Shown here one piece after another: positions 39,965-51,939 of a stretch of DNA of 64,000 nucleotides. Source of the DNA: Klebsiella sp. RHBSTW-00484 (GTDB lineage Bacteria > Pseudomonadota > Gammaproteobacteria > Enterobacterales > Enterobacteriaceae). How positions within the stretch are numbered: the first letter of the stretch is position 1; the number at the start of each line of letters is the position of its first letter. Under the pieces are notes generated by a model. That model was not told where the DNA came from and made no database searches. It was given only the letters and a program-made list of their open reading frames with translations. The position numbers and the translations under genes are program-made. Location of the stretch: positions 1,302,001 through 1,366,000 of the forward strand of contig NZ_CP055481.1 in NCBI RefSeq assembly GCF_013705725.1. The letters run 5' to 3'.

Positions 39965-42900
39965 ATGAAACGTCTAATCGCATTATTATTGGTAAGCATG
40001 GTCATGCCTGCCTGGGGCGGCATTATTATTTACGGCACTCGGGTGATTTACCCCGCACAGAAAAAGGATATTACGGTTCAGATATTAAATGATGATTCGC
40101 GCAGTTCGCTGGTACAGGCATGGATTGATGATGGTGATGTCAGCATTCCGCCTGAAAAAATCAAGGTGCCATTTATGCTCACGCCGCCGGTTGTCCGGGT
40201 GGCCGGCGGTGCCGGGCAGCAGCTGAAAATTAAGATCCTGGCTAATCAACTGGCGACCAATCGTGAAAGCCTGTTCTATCTTAACGTCCTTGATATACCG
40301 CCGAACTCTGCGGAGGGTGAGAGTAAAAATCGCATTAAATTTGCGATGCAGAATCGGGTTAAATTCATTTATCGCCCGCAGGGGATTAGCGGGGTAGACA
40401 AAAAATCTTTTTCACGGCTCAAATTGAATCCAACCGCAGGTGGCATAAAAGTAAAAAATGAATCAGCCAACTGGATAGTTATTCCTTCTATTGAAAATAG
40501 CGGGAAAATAAACAATCAAACTTTGTTGCTGGCTCCACGCTCAGAGCAGTTGGTCCCTGTGAAAACATCTGCCAGCCGCTATACCGTGACGTTGATTGAC
40601 GATCATGGAAATCTTTTAGCGCTTGCCGCCGGGCCAGCATATGCTGAAAAAGAAAGCTTTGATACCCATTTTATGGTCGGTGGGTTTAATGGTGAAAAGG
40701 TTGATGAATACTGGTTTGATGAAACAAAACCTTTGCCTGGCGATTATGAGTTGGATGTTTATTTGAACGATCAGTTTCGTGGTCGCTATGAAATTCATAT
40801 TAAAGATGATGTTGATGCGACCTGCCTATCCCTGGCGCAAATAGAGGCGATGGGAATTGACACTAAAAATATATCGGCGATAAAAAAACAGGATTGTCTG
40901 CCATTAACGATAGCGGTGCAGGGCGGCTCAGTACATTATGATATAGGTCAATTTAACCTTTTTCTAAGCGTGCCGCAGATCTATATCCGGGAATATGAGG
41001 CGGGCTATATACCGCCGGAAAGTTGGGATCGGGGCGTTAACGCATTGTTTACATCTTATTATGCCAGCCAGTACTACAGCGATTATAAAAACGGCGGTTA
41101 CAGTAAAAATAGTTATCTCAACTTTAATAGCGGAATGAATCTATTAGGCTGGCAGCTAAGGGCGACAACCAGTTTTACCCAAGCCAACGACGGTGCAGGG
41201 CAGTGGCATAGCAATACTGTTTATCTGGAGCGCGGTATCGCGCAAGTGCTTGGCACATTTCGCGCGGGAGATATGTATACCTCTTCCGATATGTTCGATT
41301 CTTTACGTTTTCGCGGCGTGCGCTGGTTTCGCGATATGCAAATGCTGCCAGATTCACAGCAAAATTTTACGCCAGTGGTTCGCGGTATTGCGCAGAGTAA
41401 TGCCCTGGTCACCATCGAGCAAAACGGATTTGTCGTTTATCAGAAAGAGGTGCCGCCCGGTCCTTTTGCTCTTCAGGATCTGCATCTGTCCGGCGGCGGA
41501 GCCGATCTCGACGTCACGGTAAAAGAAGCGGATGGTTCTACCAGCCAATATTTGGTCCCGTACTCTTCGGTGCCGAATATGTTACAGCCAGGGGTCACGA
41601 AGTACGATTTCGTCGCTGGCCGCAGTCATGTAGAAGGCGCCAGCAACCAGGCTGATTTTTTACAAACCAGCTATCAGTATGGGCTGAATAACGTTCTGAC
41701 CTTATACGGCGGGGTGATGGCGGCGGATCGTTATCATTCTGAAGTTATTGGCACCGGCTGGAATACGCCGATTGGCGCAGTGTCATTTGATGCCACCTTT
41801 TCGCATAGCAAACAGGACAATGGCGATGTCTTTGACGGGCAGAGCTATCAAATCGCCTGGAATAAATATATGCAGGCTACCGGCACCCATTTTGCGCTGG
41901 CGGCCTGGCGCTACTCTTCGCGTGGGTTTCGTACCTTTAATGATTATATCTGGGCGAATAACAAGCAGGAATACCAGCGGGATAACAATGATATCTACGA
42001 TATTGGTGATTATTACACTGAAGATTTTGGCCGCAAAAATAGCTTTTCGGTCAACATCAGCCAGACGCTGCCGGACAATTGGGGGTCGCTTGCGCTAAGC
42101 GGTGTATGGCGAGATTACTGGCAGCATCAAGGGACAGGTAGAGATTATCAGTTCAGCTATAGCAATAGCTGGAAGCAGATAAGCTATACCCTTTCGGCCA
42201 GTCGTACGCAGAATGATGATGGCGAGCATGACAATCGCCTCAACCTATTTTTCTCTATCCCTTTCAACTGGGGAGACGGAATTACCACGCCACGTCGACA
42301 TTTATCGCTAACTAACTCAACGACCTTTGAAGATAAATATCAATCGAATAACACCTGTCTTAGCGGGATTGTCGGCAACCGAGATCAGTTCAGCTATGGC
42401 GTTAATTTTAGCCAGCAACAACAGGGAAATGAAACTGCTGTTGGCGGCAATCTGGGCTGGCGCACGCCATTTACCACCCTGAACGGCAGCCTCAGTCAGT
42501 CGAACAAATATAATCAGGCAAGCGCCAGTATGCAGGGGGGAATTGTTGCCTGGTCCGGCGGGATTGAACTGAGCAATCAACTTTCCGATACCTTGGCCAT
42601 TGTTCGTGCGCCAGGGTTAAAAGGCGCGGCGGTGCAGGGCCATCGTTATCTGACGACCGATAACCAGGGCAAAGCGATTTACAGTGGTTTAACGCCTTAC
42701 CGGGAAAATTCGCTAACCCTCGATCTTTCACATACGGATAGCGATGTGGCGCTATTAGGCAATCGGCGGTCGCTGGCACCTTATCGCGGGGCGGTCGTAC
42801 TGACGGAGTTTGAAACCGATAGTCGTAAACCCTGGTATTTGCGTGCGGAACGGGTCAACGGCGATCCGCTGCCTTTTGGTCACGAAGTGGCGAACGAGGC

Positions 42901-43063
42901 CGGGCAGTATATCGGCCTGGTGGGTCAGGGAAGTCTGCTATTTATGCGTGCTAACGAAATTCCATCGCAGATTCGCGTTGAGCTGGATAAGGCACAACAG
43001 CAGTTTTGCACCATCGCTCTTGAGAAGCATCTGGAAGATGGACGCGTTTATGTCTGCCGATAA
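39965..43063 (+). CDS. Fused periplasmic chaperone and outer-membrane usher
   Basis: One 1032-residue open frame. Residues 1-18 are a signal peptide. Residues about 19-216 are a complete PapD-type chaperone: domain 1 (IIIYGTRVIYPAQKKDITVQ), the conserved proline region VPFMLTPPVVRV, domain 2 (SFSRLKLNPTAGGIKVKN, YTVTLIDDHG). Residues 217-227 (LLALAAGPAYA) look like the end of an usher signal peptide. Residues about 228-1032 are a full usher: N-domain (FDTHFMVGGF), 24-strand barrel with plug, and C-domains ending VYVCR. No separate chaperone gene is present. The fusion point keeps an AYA signal-peptidase-like site, so post-export cleavage is possible but unproven. Confidence 0.9.
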   Translation: MKRLIALLLVSMVMPAWGGIIIYGTRVIYPAQKKDITVQILNDDSRSSLVQAWIDDGDVSIPPEKIKVPFMLTPPVVRVAGGAGQQLKIKILANQLATNRESLFYLNVLDIPPNSAEGESKNRIKFAMQNRVKFIYRPQGISGVDKKSFSRLKLNPTAGGIKVKNESANWIVIPSIENSGKINNQTLLLAPRSEQLVPVKTSASRYTVTLIDDHGNLLALAAGPAYAEKESFDTHFMVGGFNGEKVDEYWFDETKPLPGDYELDVYLNDQFRGRYEIHIKDDVDATCLSLAQIEAMGIDTKNISAIKKQDCLPLTIAVQGGSVHYDIGQFNLFLSVPQIYIREYEAGYIPPESWDRGVNALFTSYYASQYYSDYKNGGYSKNSYLNFNSGMNLLGWQLRATTSFTQANDGAGQWHSNTVYLERGIAQVLGTFRAGDMYTSSDMFDSLRFRGVRWFRDMQMLPDSQQNFTPVVRGIAQSNALVTIEQNGFVVYQKEVPPGPFALQDLHLSGGGADLDVTVKEADGSTSQYLVPYSSVPNMLQPGVTKYDFVAGRSHVEGASNQADFLQTSYQYGLNNVLTLYGGVMAADRYHSEVIGTGWNTPIGAVSFDATFSHSKQDNGDVFDGQSYQIAWNKYMQATGTHFALAAWRYSSRGFRTFNDYIWANNKQEYQRDNNDIYDIGDYYTEDFGRKNSFSVNISQTLPDNWGSLALSGVWRDYWQHQGTGRDYQFSYSNSWKQISYTLSASRTQNDDGEHDNRLNLFFSIPFNWGDGITTPRRHLSLTNSTTFEDKYQSNNTCLSGIVGNRDQFSYGVNFSQQQQGNETAVGGNLGWRTPFTTLNGSLSQSNKYNQASASMQGGIVAWSGGIELSNQLSDTLAIVRAPGLKGAAVQGHRYLTTDNQGKAIYSGLTPYRENSLTLDLSHTDSDVALLGNRRSLAPYRGAVVLTEFETDSRKPWYLRAERVNGDPLPFGHEVANEAGQYIGLVGQGSLLFMRANEIPSQIRVELDKAQQQFCTIALEKHLEDGRVYVCR

Positions 43064-43075
43064 GAGGATAGGGAC

Positions 43076-44098
43076 ATGATCAGAGTTTTAAATATATTTG
43101 GCGGCGTGCTGCTTCTCTTTTCAGGAATGTCTTTTGCAACCTGCAACTCGCCTGCTTCGCAAATCAGCCATTTCACGATCAACGCGGATGGTTCTGCGAC
43201 GCAGTCGGCGATTCAGGTCAATTTTTCCGGGCTGTCGTGCACCAACAATACCACCGTCAACTACCCCAATTTTAGCGATGTGGTCATCGGTTTTAATGGT
43301 GGTGAGGATAAGTTTAAGCTGAAATTCGCCTAGCAAAGCGGCAACAGCGGCTCGCTGCAATCAAGCAATAACAGCATCAATATTGGCTTTACCGTGTCGG
43401 CGAGTCGGGATACCGGAACCGCAACATATACTAGTAGCGGTAATACCGTGACGATTCCGGGGGCGATGTTGGCTTCAACGGCTTCTAACACCGATTACAA
43501 TAGCGCCTGGACTGCCTTTTTTTGGTGCGTAATCAACCCGTTGCAGTGGGGAACGTGTCGGGAGCGGTTTAGTCAGGCTCTGTATAAAGCAGGCGGCGCA
43601 TTTTCTTCCGATTTGGTGGTGACCTACAATCGCATTGCCACCACCTGCAAACCAGAAAACCTGCAACTGGATCTCCATGCGATCCCCATCGGCAAAGTTC
43701 GCAGCTATGGCGTGGTGACCGAGAACAGCATGGGGGGGAATATCACTCTGAACTGCAACGCCAGCCAGACTAATCAAAAAGCGAACCGCACGGTGACGGT
43801 GTATCTGAAAAGCAGCACCTTGCTGGACACAGATCCTTCGATACTGCAGGCCAGCACGAATAACGGCGTTGGGTTTATCCTCGAAAACGGCTCCGGGCAG
43901 CGCATTGTTCTTGCTCGTGCTGGCGATGCCGTTAGCGGGGCGGTCACTAAGCTAGCGATTATTCCGAAGAGCACAACCGCCACTCTGGCGGCGAAACTAC
44001 AAATCCCTGTTCGGGCGAAGTACTTTGTCTTCGACACAAATAAGAGTCGCTCGGGGACGTTATCCGCCACGGCGACTATCGTTGTGGAGCATCAATAG
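43076..44098 (+). pseudogene. Fimbrial tip adhesin interrupted by an amber codon
   Basis: A signal peptide (MIRVLNIFGGVLLLFSGMSF, cleaved near A-TCNSP) starts a frame that meets TAG at 43331-43333, after 85 codons. The same frame continues without further stops to 44098, giving an intact 340-codon gene if the TAG were sense (CAG-Gln is one change away). The second part has a pilin-type C-terminal domain (TVTVYLKSSTLLDTD, ending ATIVVEHQ). Position after the usher and the two-domain size suggest a tip adhesin. As written the product is truncated unless an amber suppressor is present or the base is a sequencing error. Confidence 0.82.
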
Positions 44099-44234
44099 CG
44101 TCGCTATGTAGAAAATGACATCGTCGGTAAAAAAGCGCGGGTGCAATTTAGCCTGCGTTTTTTTATCATTGTGCACAGACATCGCTACCTTATGTTGCGC
44201 GCTGGCGGGATGCCCGTGCGCGGGACGTTCATTG

Positions 44235-44567
44235 ATGAACCTGAGCTTCAGTTTTTTCGTGCTTTATCTCTTCTCCTCCCTCACGCTGATCGCCGTGCAA
44301 TTCTGGCTATTTTTTGTCGTTTATTCGCCTACTGGATCGTTGATTTCGCATCTGATTTGCCGTGCTGGAAATGCCTTCGCGGTATTTGCGCAGCTTTGCC
44401 TGGCGGTCAATGGAAAGTTTCCTTTTGGCATACTTACATCGCAAATCCGCTATATTGACGACATGGTACGCGTGCTGGCTCTGATGTTTACACTGCTACA
44501 CTGCATTATTTATATTTTCGTAATAAACGGCGGCTTGCCGAAACTCAGACGCGACTGGCGCGACTGA
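44235..44567 (+). CDS. Possible small membrane protein upstream of mazG
   Basis: A 110-codon frame (MNLSFSFFVLYLFSSLTLIA...) with three hydrophobic stretches (about 3-30, 45-60, 75-100) and a basic end. A longer version starts at 44115. I recognise no family and the ribosome site is weak. It may be a chance frame. Nothing else is visible in the 480 bases between the adhesin and mazG, which must hold the mazG promoter. Confidence 0.28.
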   Translation: MNLSFSFFVLYLFSSLTLIAVQFWLFFVVYSPTGSLISHLICRAGNAFAVFAQLCLAVNGKFPFGILTSQIRYIDDMVRVLALMFTLLHCIIYIFVINGGLPKLRRDWRD

Positions 44568-44585
44568 TACTGTAAAGAGTTCAGA

Positions 44586-45395
44586 ATGATGAATACGATA
44601 GTTAACAATGAAATGACAAGGCTGCTCGGCATTATGCAGCGCCTGCGCGACCCGGAAAATGGCTGCCCGTGGGACAAAGAGCAGACTTTTGCCACCATAG
44701 CCCCCTACACCCTCGAAGAGACCTATGAAGTGCTCGATGCTATCGCTCGGGAAGATTTCGACGATCTGCGCGGCGAGTTGGGTGATCTATTGTTCCAGGT
44801 GGTGTTCTATGCCCAGATGGCACAGGAAGAGGGGCGCTTTGATTTCAACGATATCTGCGCCGCCATCAGCGACAAGCTGGAGCGCCGTCACCCGCATATT
44901 TTCGGCGATGCTTCTGCGGGTAACAGCAGCGAAGTACTGGCGCGTTGGGAACAAATTAAAAGCGCTGAGAGAGCCGAAAAGTCCCAGCACTCTGCACTGG
45001 ACGATATTCCGCATAGCCTGCCCGCGCTGATGCGTGCGCATAAAATCCAGCGACGCTGCTCGGCAGTAGGTTTTGATTGGACTTCGCTTGGCCCGGTTTT
45101 GGACAAAGTGCACGAAGAGATTGATGAAGTCATGCACGAGGCGCAGCAGGCGGTGATTGATGAGGCTAAACTGGAGGAGGAAGTCGGCGACTTGCTGTTC
45201 GCGACGGTCAACTTATCCCGCCATTTAGGGGTGAAAGCCGAAGTCGCACTGCAAAAAGCGAACCTCAAGTTCGAGCGCCGTTTCCGTGAAGTTGAGCGGA
45301 TTGTCGCCGCGCGGGGCCTGGAAATGACCGGTGTTGACCTCGATACCATGGAAGATGTGTGGCAAGAGGTAAAACGCCAGGAAACTGATCTCTAA
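44586..45395 (+). CDS. mazG: Nucleoside triphosphate pyrophosphohydrolase MazG
   Basis: The 269-residue protein has two tandem MazG domains. The first has the metal-binding EE/E...ED signature (YTLEETYEVLDAI, GELGDLLFQVVF). The second is KVHEEIDEVMHEA plus LEEEVGDLLFATVN. It hydrolyses NTPs to NMP and pyrophosphate and can limit (p)ppGpp-linked effects. E. coli MazG starts a few residues later (MNQIDRLL); an internal start is possible here. mazEF, which precede mazG in E. coli, are absent. Confidence 0.94.
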   Translation: MMNTIVNNEMTRLLGIMQRLRDPENGCPWDKEQTFATIAPYTLEETYEVLDAIAREDFDDLRGELGDLLFQVVFYAQMAQEEGRFDFNDICAAISDKLERRHPHIFGDASAGNSSEVLARWEQIKSAERAEKSQHSALDDIPHSLPALMRAHKIQRRCSAVGFDWTSLGPVLDKVHEEIDEVMHEAQQAVIDEAKLEEEVGDLLFATVNLSRHLGVKAEVALQKANLKFERRFREVERIVAARGLEMTGVDLDTMEDVWQEVKRQETDL

Positions 45396-45406
45396 AGGGT
45401 TTTCGT

Positions 45407-45458
45407 GATCAAGCGCTATTTGTGTGATTTTTTAAATAACAAGCGCTTGATTTACGTC
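45407..45458. promoter_or_regulatory. Long inverted repeat and FNR-like box upstream of pyrG
   Basis: ATCAAGCGCT and AGCGCTTGAT pair across an AT-rich loop just after mazG. The right arm runs into TTGAT-TTAC-GTCAA (45445-45458), one mismatch from the FNR consensus TTGAT-N4-ATCAA. It could be a weak mazG terminator or an operator for pyrG-eno; neither role is shown. Confidence 0.35.
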
Positions 45459-45606
45459 AAAAACATTTCGCCGAAAGCGGCTATTTTCTCACTCCCTGCG
45501 TTGTGTGGGCCTGATGAAAAGGAGGGATAATGAAAGTTTGTGGCGTTAGTCATGATCGGGTATACTGCTTTCCCGTCTTGGTTATTCCATCGTCTTTTAA
45601 ACCTAA

Positions 45607-48638
<3,032 letters not shown>

Positions 48639-48662
48639 GCCTGAACTTTCGTTCTGATGTTA

Positions 48663-48687
48663 AAACCCGCTTCGGCGGGTTTTTTTA
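48663..48687 (+). terminator. eno terminator
   Basis: AAACCCGC-TTCG-GCGGGTTT followed by a T-run: a strong tetraloop intrinsic terminator. Confidence 0.92.
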
Positions 48688-48819
48688 TGGCTTCTGTTTA
48701 TTGATAATCTGCTGCTATGTATCGTGCGGTTGTATATCGGTGGGCAGAGTTTTTTAACAGTGCCGTGGAAATAACACTAATTTGGTAGAATTCAAGAAAG
48801 AATAGCTAATCTGAATTTT

Positions 48820-48955
48820 TATGATTTAAAATCAGTTGGTTAGATGCTCTTTAATAATGCGTCTTTGTAATGATTAGGTTGGTAGAATGTTGTTGTGAGA
48901 AAAAGTTTTTTATAAACAGATAAATATTCTTAGAGTGTTCCCCGCGCCAGCGGGG
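48820..48955 (+). CRISPR. Solitary type I-E CRISPR repeat remnant with leader-like upstream DNA
   Basis: GTGTTCCCCGCGCCAGCGGG plus G (48935-48955) equals the first 21 bases of the enterobacterial type I-E repeat; the remaining bases (ATAAACCG) are lost. Just before it is an AT-rich stretch ending ATATTCTTAGA, resembling the leader end next to the first repeat in E. coli arrays. No second repeat or spacer is visible and no cas genes are in the window. E. coli CRISPR2 is located in this neighbourhood of the chromosome. Confidence 0.7.
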
Positions 48956-49058
48956 TGTCATATTTACTGGTTCAGTAGCATACCCGGGTATAAAAAGGAC
49001 TCTTTCATCAGGTCGCGTAGTACCACGATATTCATTACCACCATTCCCACAATAATCA

Positions 49059-49381
49059 TTATCCTGATAAATTTTTACCGTTTGTAACATATGAGACAAA
49101 GCCGTCGAGAGATACATTGCGAAAGCTCATACGTTTTCGCTGCCAGACCTTATAATCCCATCGGAGATCCTTTCTCTCGGGAGTGGGGTTGATTAAGCTA
49201 TAAATACAAAAGTAAATAAGTACATCAAAAGCGATAAGCGATATCAGCATCGCCAGAACAGGCGTTCCCCAATGATTCGCGTCCATATCCTTGATCAGAT
49301 AAATACTGGCAGCAAAATAGAGTGCACTGAAAATAAACTTACATAGCCTGGGGGGCTGGGCTAAAAAAGATTAATATGCAT
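49059..49381 (-). pseudogene. Small membrane protein gene with a T6 frameshift
   Basis: AGGAGCAAACAA precedes an ATG (49379-49381), but the frame stops after six codons at TAG because of a run of six T (complement of 49363-49368). Removing one T joins this start to a frame that runs to 49059. That yields about 107 residues with two membrane stretches (FIFSALYFAASIYLI, LAMLISLIAFDVLIYFCIY) and a basic tail. It is last in the lemA-ygcG unit. Possibly phase-variable by slippage, or simply decayed. No family recognised. Confidence 0.45.
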
Positions 49382-49406
49382 TTGTTTGCTCCTGAATAAG
49401 GCATAA

Positions 49407-50195
49407 CTACCAGCGCCCGGATGCGCCGCCTCCCCCTGAAGAGCCGCCGCCGCCGCGAAAACCTCCGCCGGATGACGAGCCTGATGAACCTCCGCTCCCT
49501 CCGGATTTAAAGCCACCGCTGAGTACAATGACGACAATCGCCAGGACGGTGAGGATAAATTCTGCGAACCGACTTGCAGCATTTGCTAACCATTCGGTAC
49601 CCAGGCAGAGGGCAAGGCTAATCAATGTGACCACGATGACCAGTACAATTACCGCTATCTTTCTCCTGTTTTTGGGTTCTTCAATTAAGTCGGAAGTGGG
49701 AGACGATGCGTGAGATTTTTTTCCTGCCCTGGCGGATTTCTTTTTTCCCTTCACGGCATCGCTTATTTCCGCGATTATTATGCGGCCGTAAACGAAAATA
49801 TTACGTAGACGCGACAACAATGGCATAAATATCAACAGGCTGAAACTAAAGTTCCCAACCTGGCGCATGATAACGTCTTCCCGAAGAACGAAGGACCACA
49901 TACTCATTGTGACCAGTGAAATCACGGCAATAATCGTTTTGCTACAGCCGAATCGGTATAAGGCGACGATGATAACCATCATCAGCAGCGTGAAGGTGAA
50001 GCAGGGGAGGGTCAGTTTCGGCTTGGCGAGTAAATGGTCCGCTAATGCGTCAAAGACGTCGCCTCCGCTCTCCGGCAGGTGAGTGGACATTTGTTCTGCC
50101 GCCGTCAACGTACTGGTGAGATCGGTAACCAGCGGCGTTTGGTCAGCAAACGCAGGCAATCCGCACAGCGCCAGCAATAAAAGAAGAATACGCAT
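49407..50195 (-). CDS. Membrane protein with YgcG-like Gly/Ser tail
   Basis: A 262-residue protein with a signal peptide (MRILLLLLALCGLPAFA). It then has hydrophobic segments at about 60-85, 90-125 and 180-230 and a highly basic linker (KGKKKSARAGKK). Its tail ends FRGGGGSSGGGGASGRW, identical to the end of the adjacent YgcG-like protein. The TPM domain of YgcG is absent. I start it at the signal-peptide Met (50195) rather than 29 codons upstream. It lies between ygcG and a small membrane gene in one unit. Function unknown. Confidence 0.72.
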   Translation of the reverse strand: MRILLLLLALCGLPAFADQTPLVTDLTSTLTAAEQMSTHLPESGGDVFDALADHLLAKPKLTLPCFTFTLLMMVIIVALYRFGCSKTIIAVISLVTMSMWSFVLREDVIMRQVGNFSFSLLIFMPLLSRLRNIFVYGRIIIAEISDAVKGKKKSARAGKKSHASSPTSDLIEEPKNRRKIAVIVLVIVVTLISLALCLGTEWLANAASRFAEFILTVLAIVVIVLSGGFKSGGSGGSSGSSSGGGFRGGGGSSGGGGASGRW

Positions 50196-50220
50196 TATGA
50201 TTCCCTTGCGTGGAGTCATG

Positions 50221-51123
50221 TTACCAGCGCCCGGACGCGCCACCGCCGCCTGAAGACCCGCCGCCGCCGCGAAAATTATCACGCGATGAGCGGCGAGTAC
50301 GAACGCCGCTACGGCCTGAAGATCGACCGTTCTTTTGTTCGTTCGCGGTGTTTGATGCCCGGACTATTTTTCTGAAGGCTTTTCCGGCGGCGGTCGGCGT
50401 CAGCATAAGAATCAAAAACACGATAAACGGCGTGGCGAAGCTAAGCAGGGCGAACAGTTTCCCCCAGCCCGCCGCGTGGCCTGAAATGGGCAGCGCAAAT
50501 GCCAGGACTATAGCTGTCAGACAAATCAGCCCCAGGGTTTTGAAGCTGCCTTTTATGGCGATTCCCAGCAACGCCACGGTCCAAATGAGCAGCGCCCAGC
50601 CCCCATTGAACGGCATGGGCTTGTTCGCAGGGACGATCGAAACTGCGTTTGCTGGCTGCTGTTCACCGTTGGCGAGGTATCCCCCGATAGCGGCAACCCC
50701 TAGCTGCAGCCCAGCCATCAGATCACCATTTTTAAACGCCGGAATAATCTTCTGACGGATAATTTGCCCGGCCTGAGCGTCGGTTAGCGTGCCTTCGAGA
50801 CCATATCCGACTTCAATACGTATGGTATGATCCTGCCAGGCGACCAGCAGTAAAATGCCGTCATCGCGCTTCTGGTCGCCCAGTTTCCAGGCGTCAAAAA
50901 CTCGGGTGGTATATTGCTCAATCGTTTCTTCGCCGCTGGTCGGTACCACCAGAATGGCCACCTGGCCGGGTATCGCACGAACCTCTTGTGTCAGAGCGTT
51001 GGTTTGCGCCTCGCTGAGCGTGCGGGTTAAATCCGTCACCTGATAGCGCAGTTCCGGAACAGGAACAGGTTCGGCGAATGATTGAAAACTAAAGACAATC
51101 AATAAAAACACGATGACGCGCAC
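50221..51123 (-). CDS. ygcG: TPM-domain protein YgcG
   Basis: A 300-residue protein with a signal peptide (MRVIVFLLIVFSFQSFA), a periplasmic TPM domain (residues about 20-150; RYQVTDLTRTLSEAQ, DDGILLLVAWQDHTIRIEVGYGLEG), several membrane helices (about 185-250) and a Gly/Ser-rich end. TPM proteins often pair with LemA, as here (lemA is 14 bases upstream). A role in envelope or photosystem-like repair is known only for distant plant relatives. The symbol follows E. coli ygcG by domain and position. Confidence 0.85.
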   Translation of the reverse strand: MRVIVFLLIVFSFQSFAEPVPVPELRYQVTDLTRTLSEAQTNALTQEVRAIPGQVAILVVPTSGEETIEQYTTRVFDAWKLGDQKRDDGILLLVAWQDHTIRIEVGYGLEGTLTDAQAGQIIRQKIIPAFKNGDLMAGLQLGVAAIGGYLANGEQQPANAVSIVPANKPMPFNGGWALLIWTVALLGIAIKGSFKTLGLICLTAIVLAFALPISGHAAGWGKLFALLSFATPFIVFLILMLTPTAAGKAFRKIVRASNTANEQKNGRSSGRSGVRTRRSSRDNFRGGGGSSGGGGASGRW

Positions 51124-51137
51124 GGCTTAACCTCCTG

Positions 51138-51728
51138 TTAATGCTGGCTGAAATCAACAGTCGGCGCTTTGCTGATAGAGGCGACATCATCCGGTAGATA
51201 ATTCTTCTTCGGCTGGTAATCCATAACCTTTGCCGTCATGACGGCAGGAAACTGGCGGATGGTGATATTATATTTTTCAATAGATTTAATATAACGACCG
51301 CGCGCGACCGTAATACGGTTTTCGCTGCCTTCCAGTTGAGTCATCAGATCCTTATATAACTCTTGCGCTTTTAATTCAGGATAACGTTCGCTGATAATGG
51401 TTAATTGCCCAAGAGAACGGGTCAGGTGCATTTGCGCTTGCTGCCAGGCGGCTAAGTTTTGCGCATCATCGGGGGCCTGCTGCAGTTTACCACTGGCAAG
51501 ATTAGCCTGAGCACGAGCCAGCGTCACCGCTTCCAGCACCTCACTTTCATGGCTGGCGTAACCCTTTACGCTGGCGACAAGGTTAGGGATCAGATCTGCG
51601 CGGCGCTGGTACTGGTTAAGAACCTCCGACCAGGCTGAGTTGGTTTGTTCATCATAGGCCTGGATATCGTTATAGCCGCAGCCGGATAAATTCACTATAA
51701 ATATAAAAATAACAAATATTCTGAGCAT
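51138..51728 (-). CDS. LemA-family lipoprotein
   Basis: A 196-residue protein with a lipoprotein signal (lipobox LSGC, Cys near 17) followed by the LemA helical domain. Typical sequences are NSAWSEVLNQYQRRADLIPNL-like near residue 30, KGYASHESEVL, and VARGRYIKSIEKYN near 140. LemA proteins are membrane-anchored helical bundles of unclear role, often operonic with TPM-domain proteins. First gene of the lemA-ygcG unit on the minus strand, divergent from queE. Confidence 0.88.
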   Translation of the reverse strand: MLRIFVIFIFIVNLSGCGYNDIQAYDEQTNSAWSEVLNQYQRRADLIPNLVASVKGYASHESEVLEAVTLARAQANLASGKLQQAPDDAQNLAAWQQAQMHLTRSLGQLTIISERYPELKAQELYKDLMTQLEGSENRITVARGRYIKSIEKYNITIRQFPAVMTAKVMDYQPKKNYLPDDVASISKAPTVDFSQH

Positions 51729-51939
51729 GTCATATCCTTTTGAATTATTGCTCCCTCAGCATATATTAAGCATGATTGGTTATAATTTTATCTAATTATT
51801 TTCTGAATTTTAGCCAGTAATTATTTAAATGAAACACTCTGTAAAGCATTTTATTGTGTCCGATGGAAAGCAAAGCAGTTTTGCCTGATTATGCACGATC
51901 TGCGATAATGTGCGCTCATAACCCCAGACAGAGACGATT

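Noticed and set aside
48851..49117. 88-codon minus-strand open frame
   Set aside because: It includes the CRISPR repeat remnant (read as PRWRGEHSKN), which is common in false genes called over CRISPR arrays.
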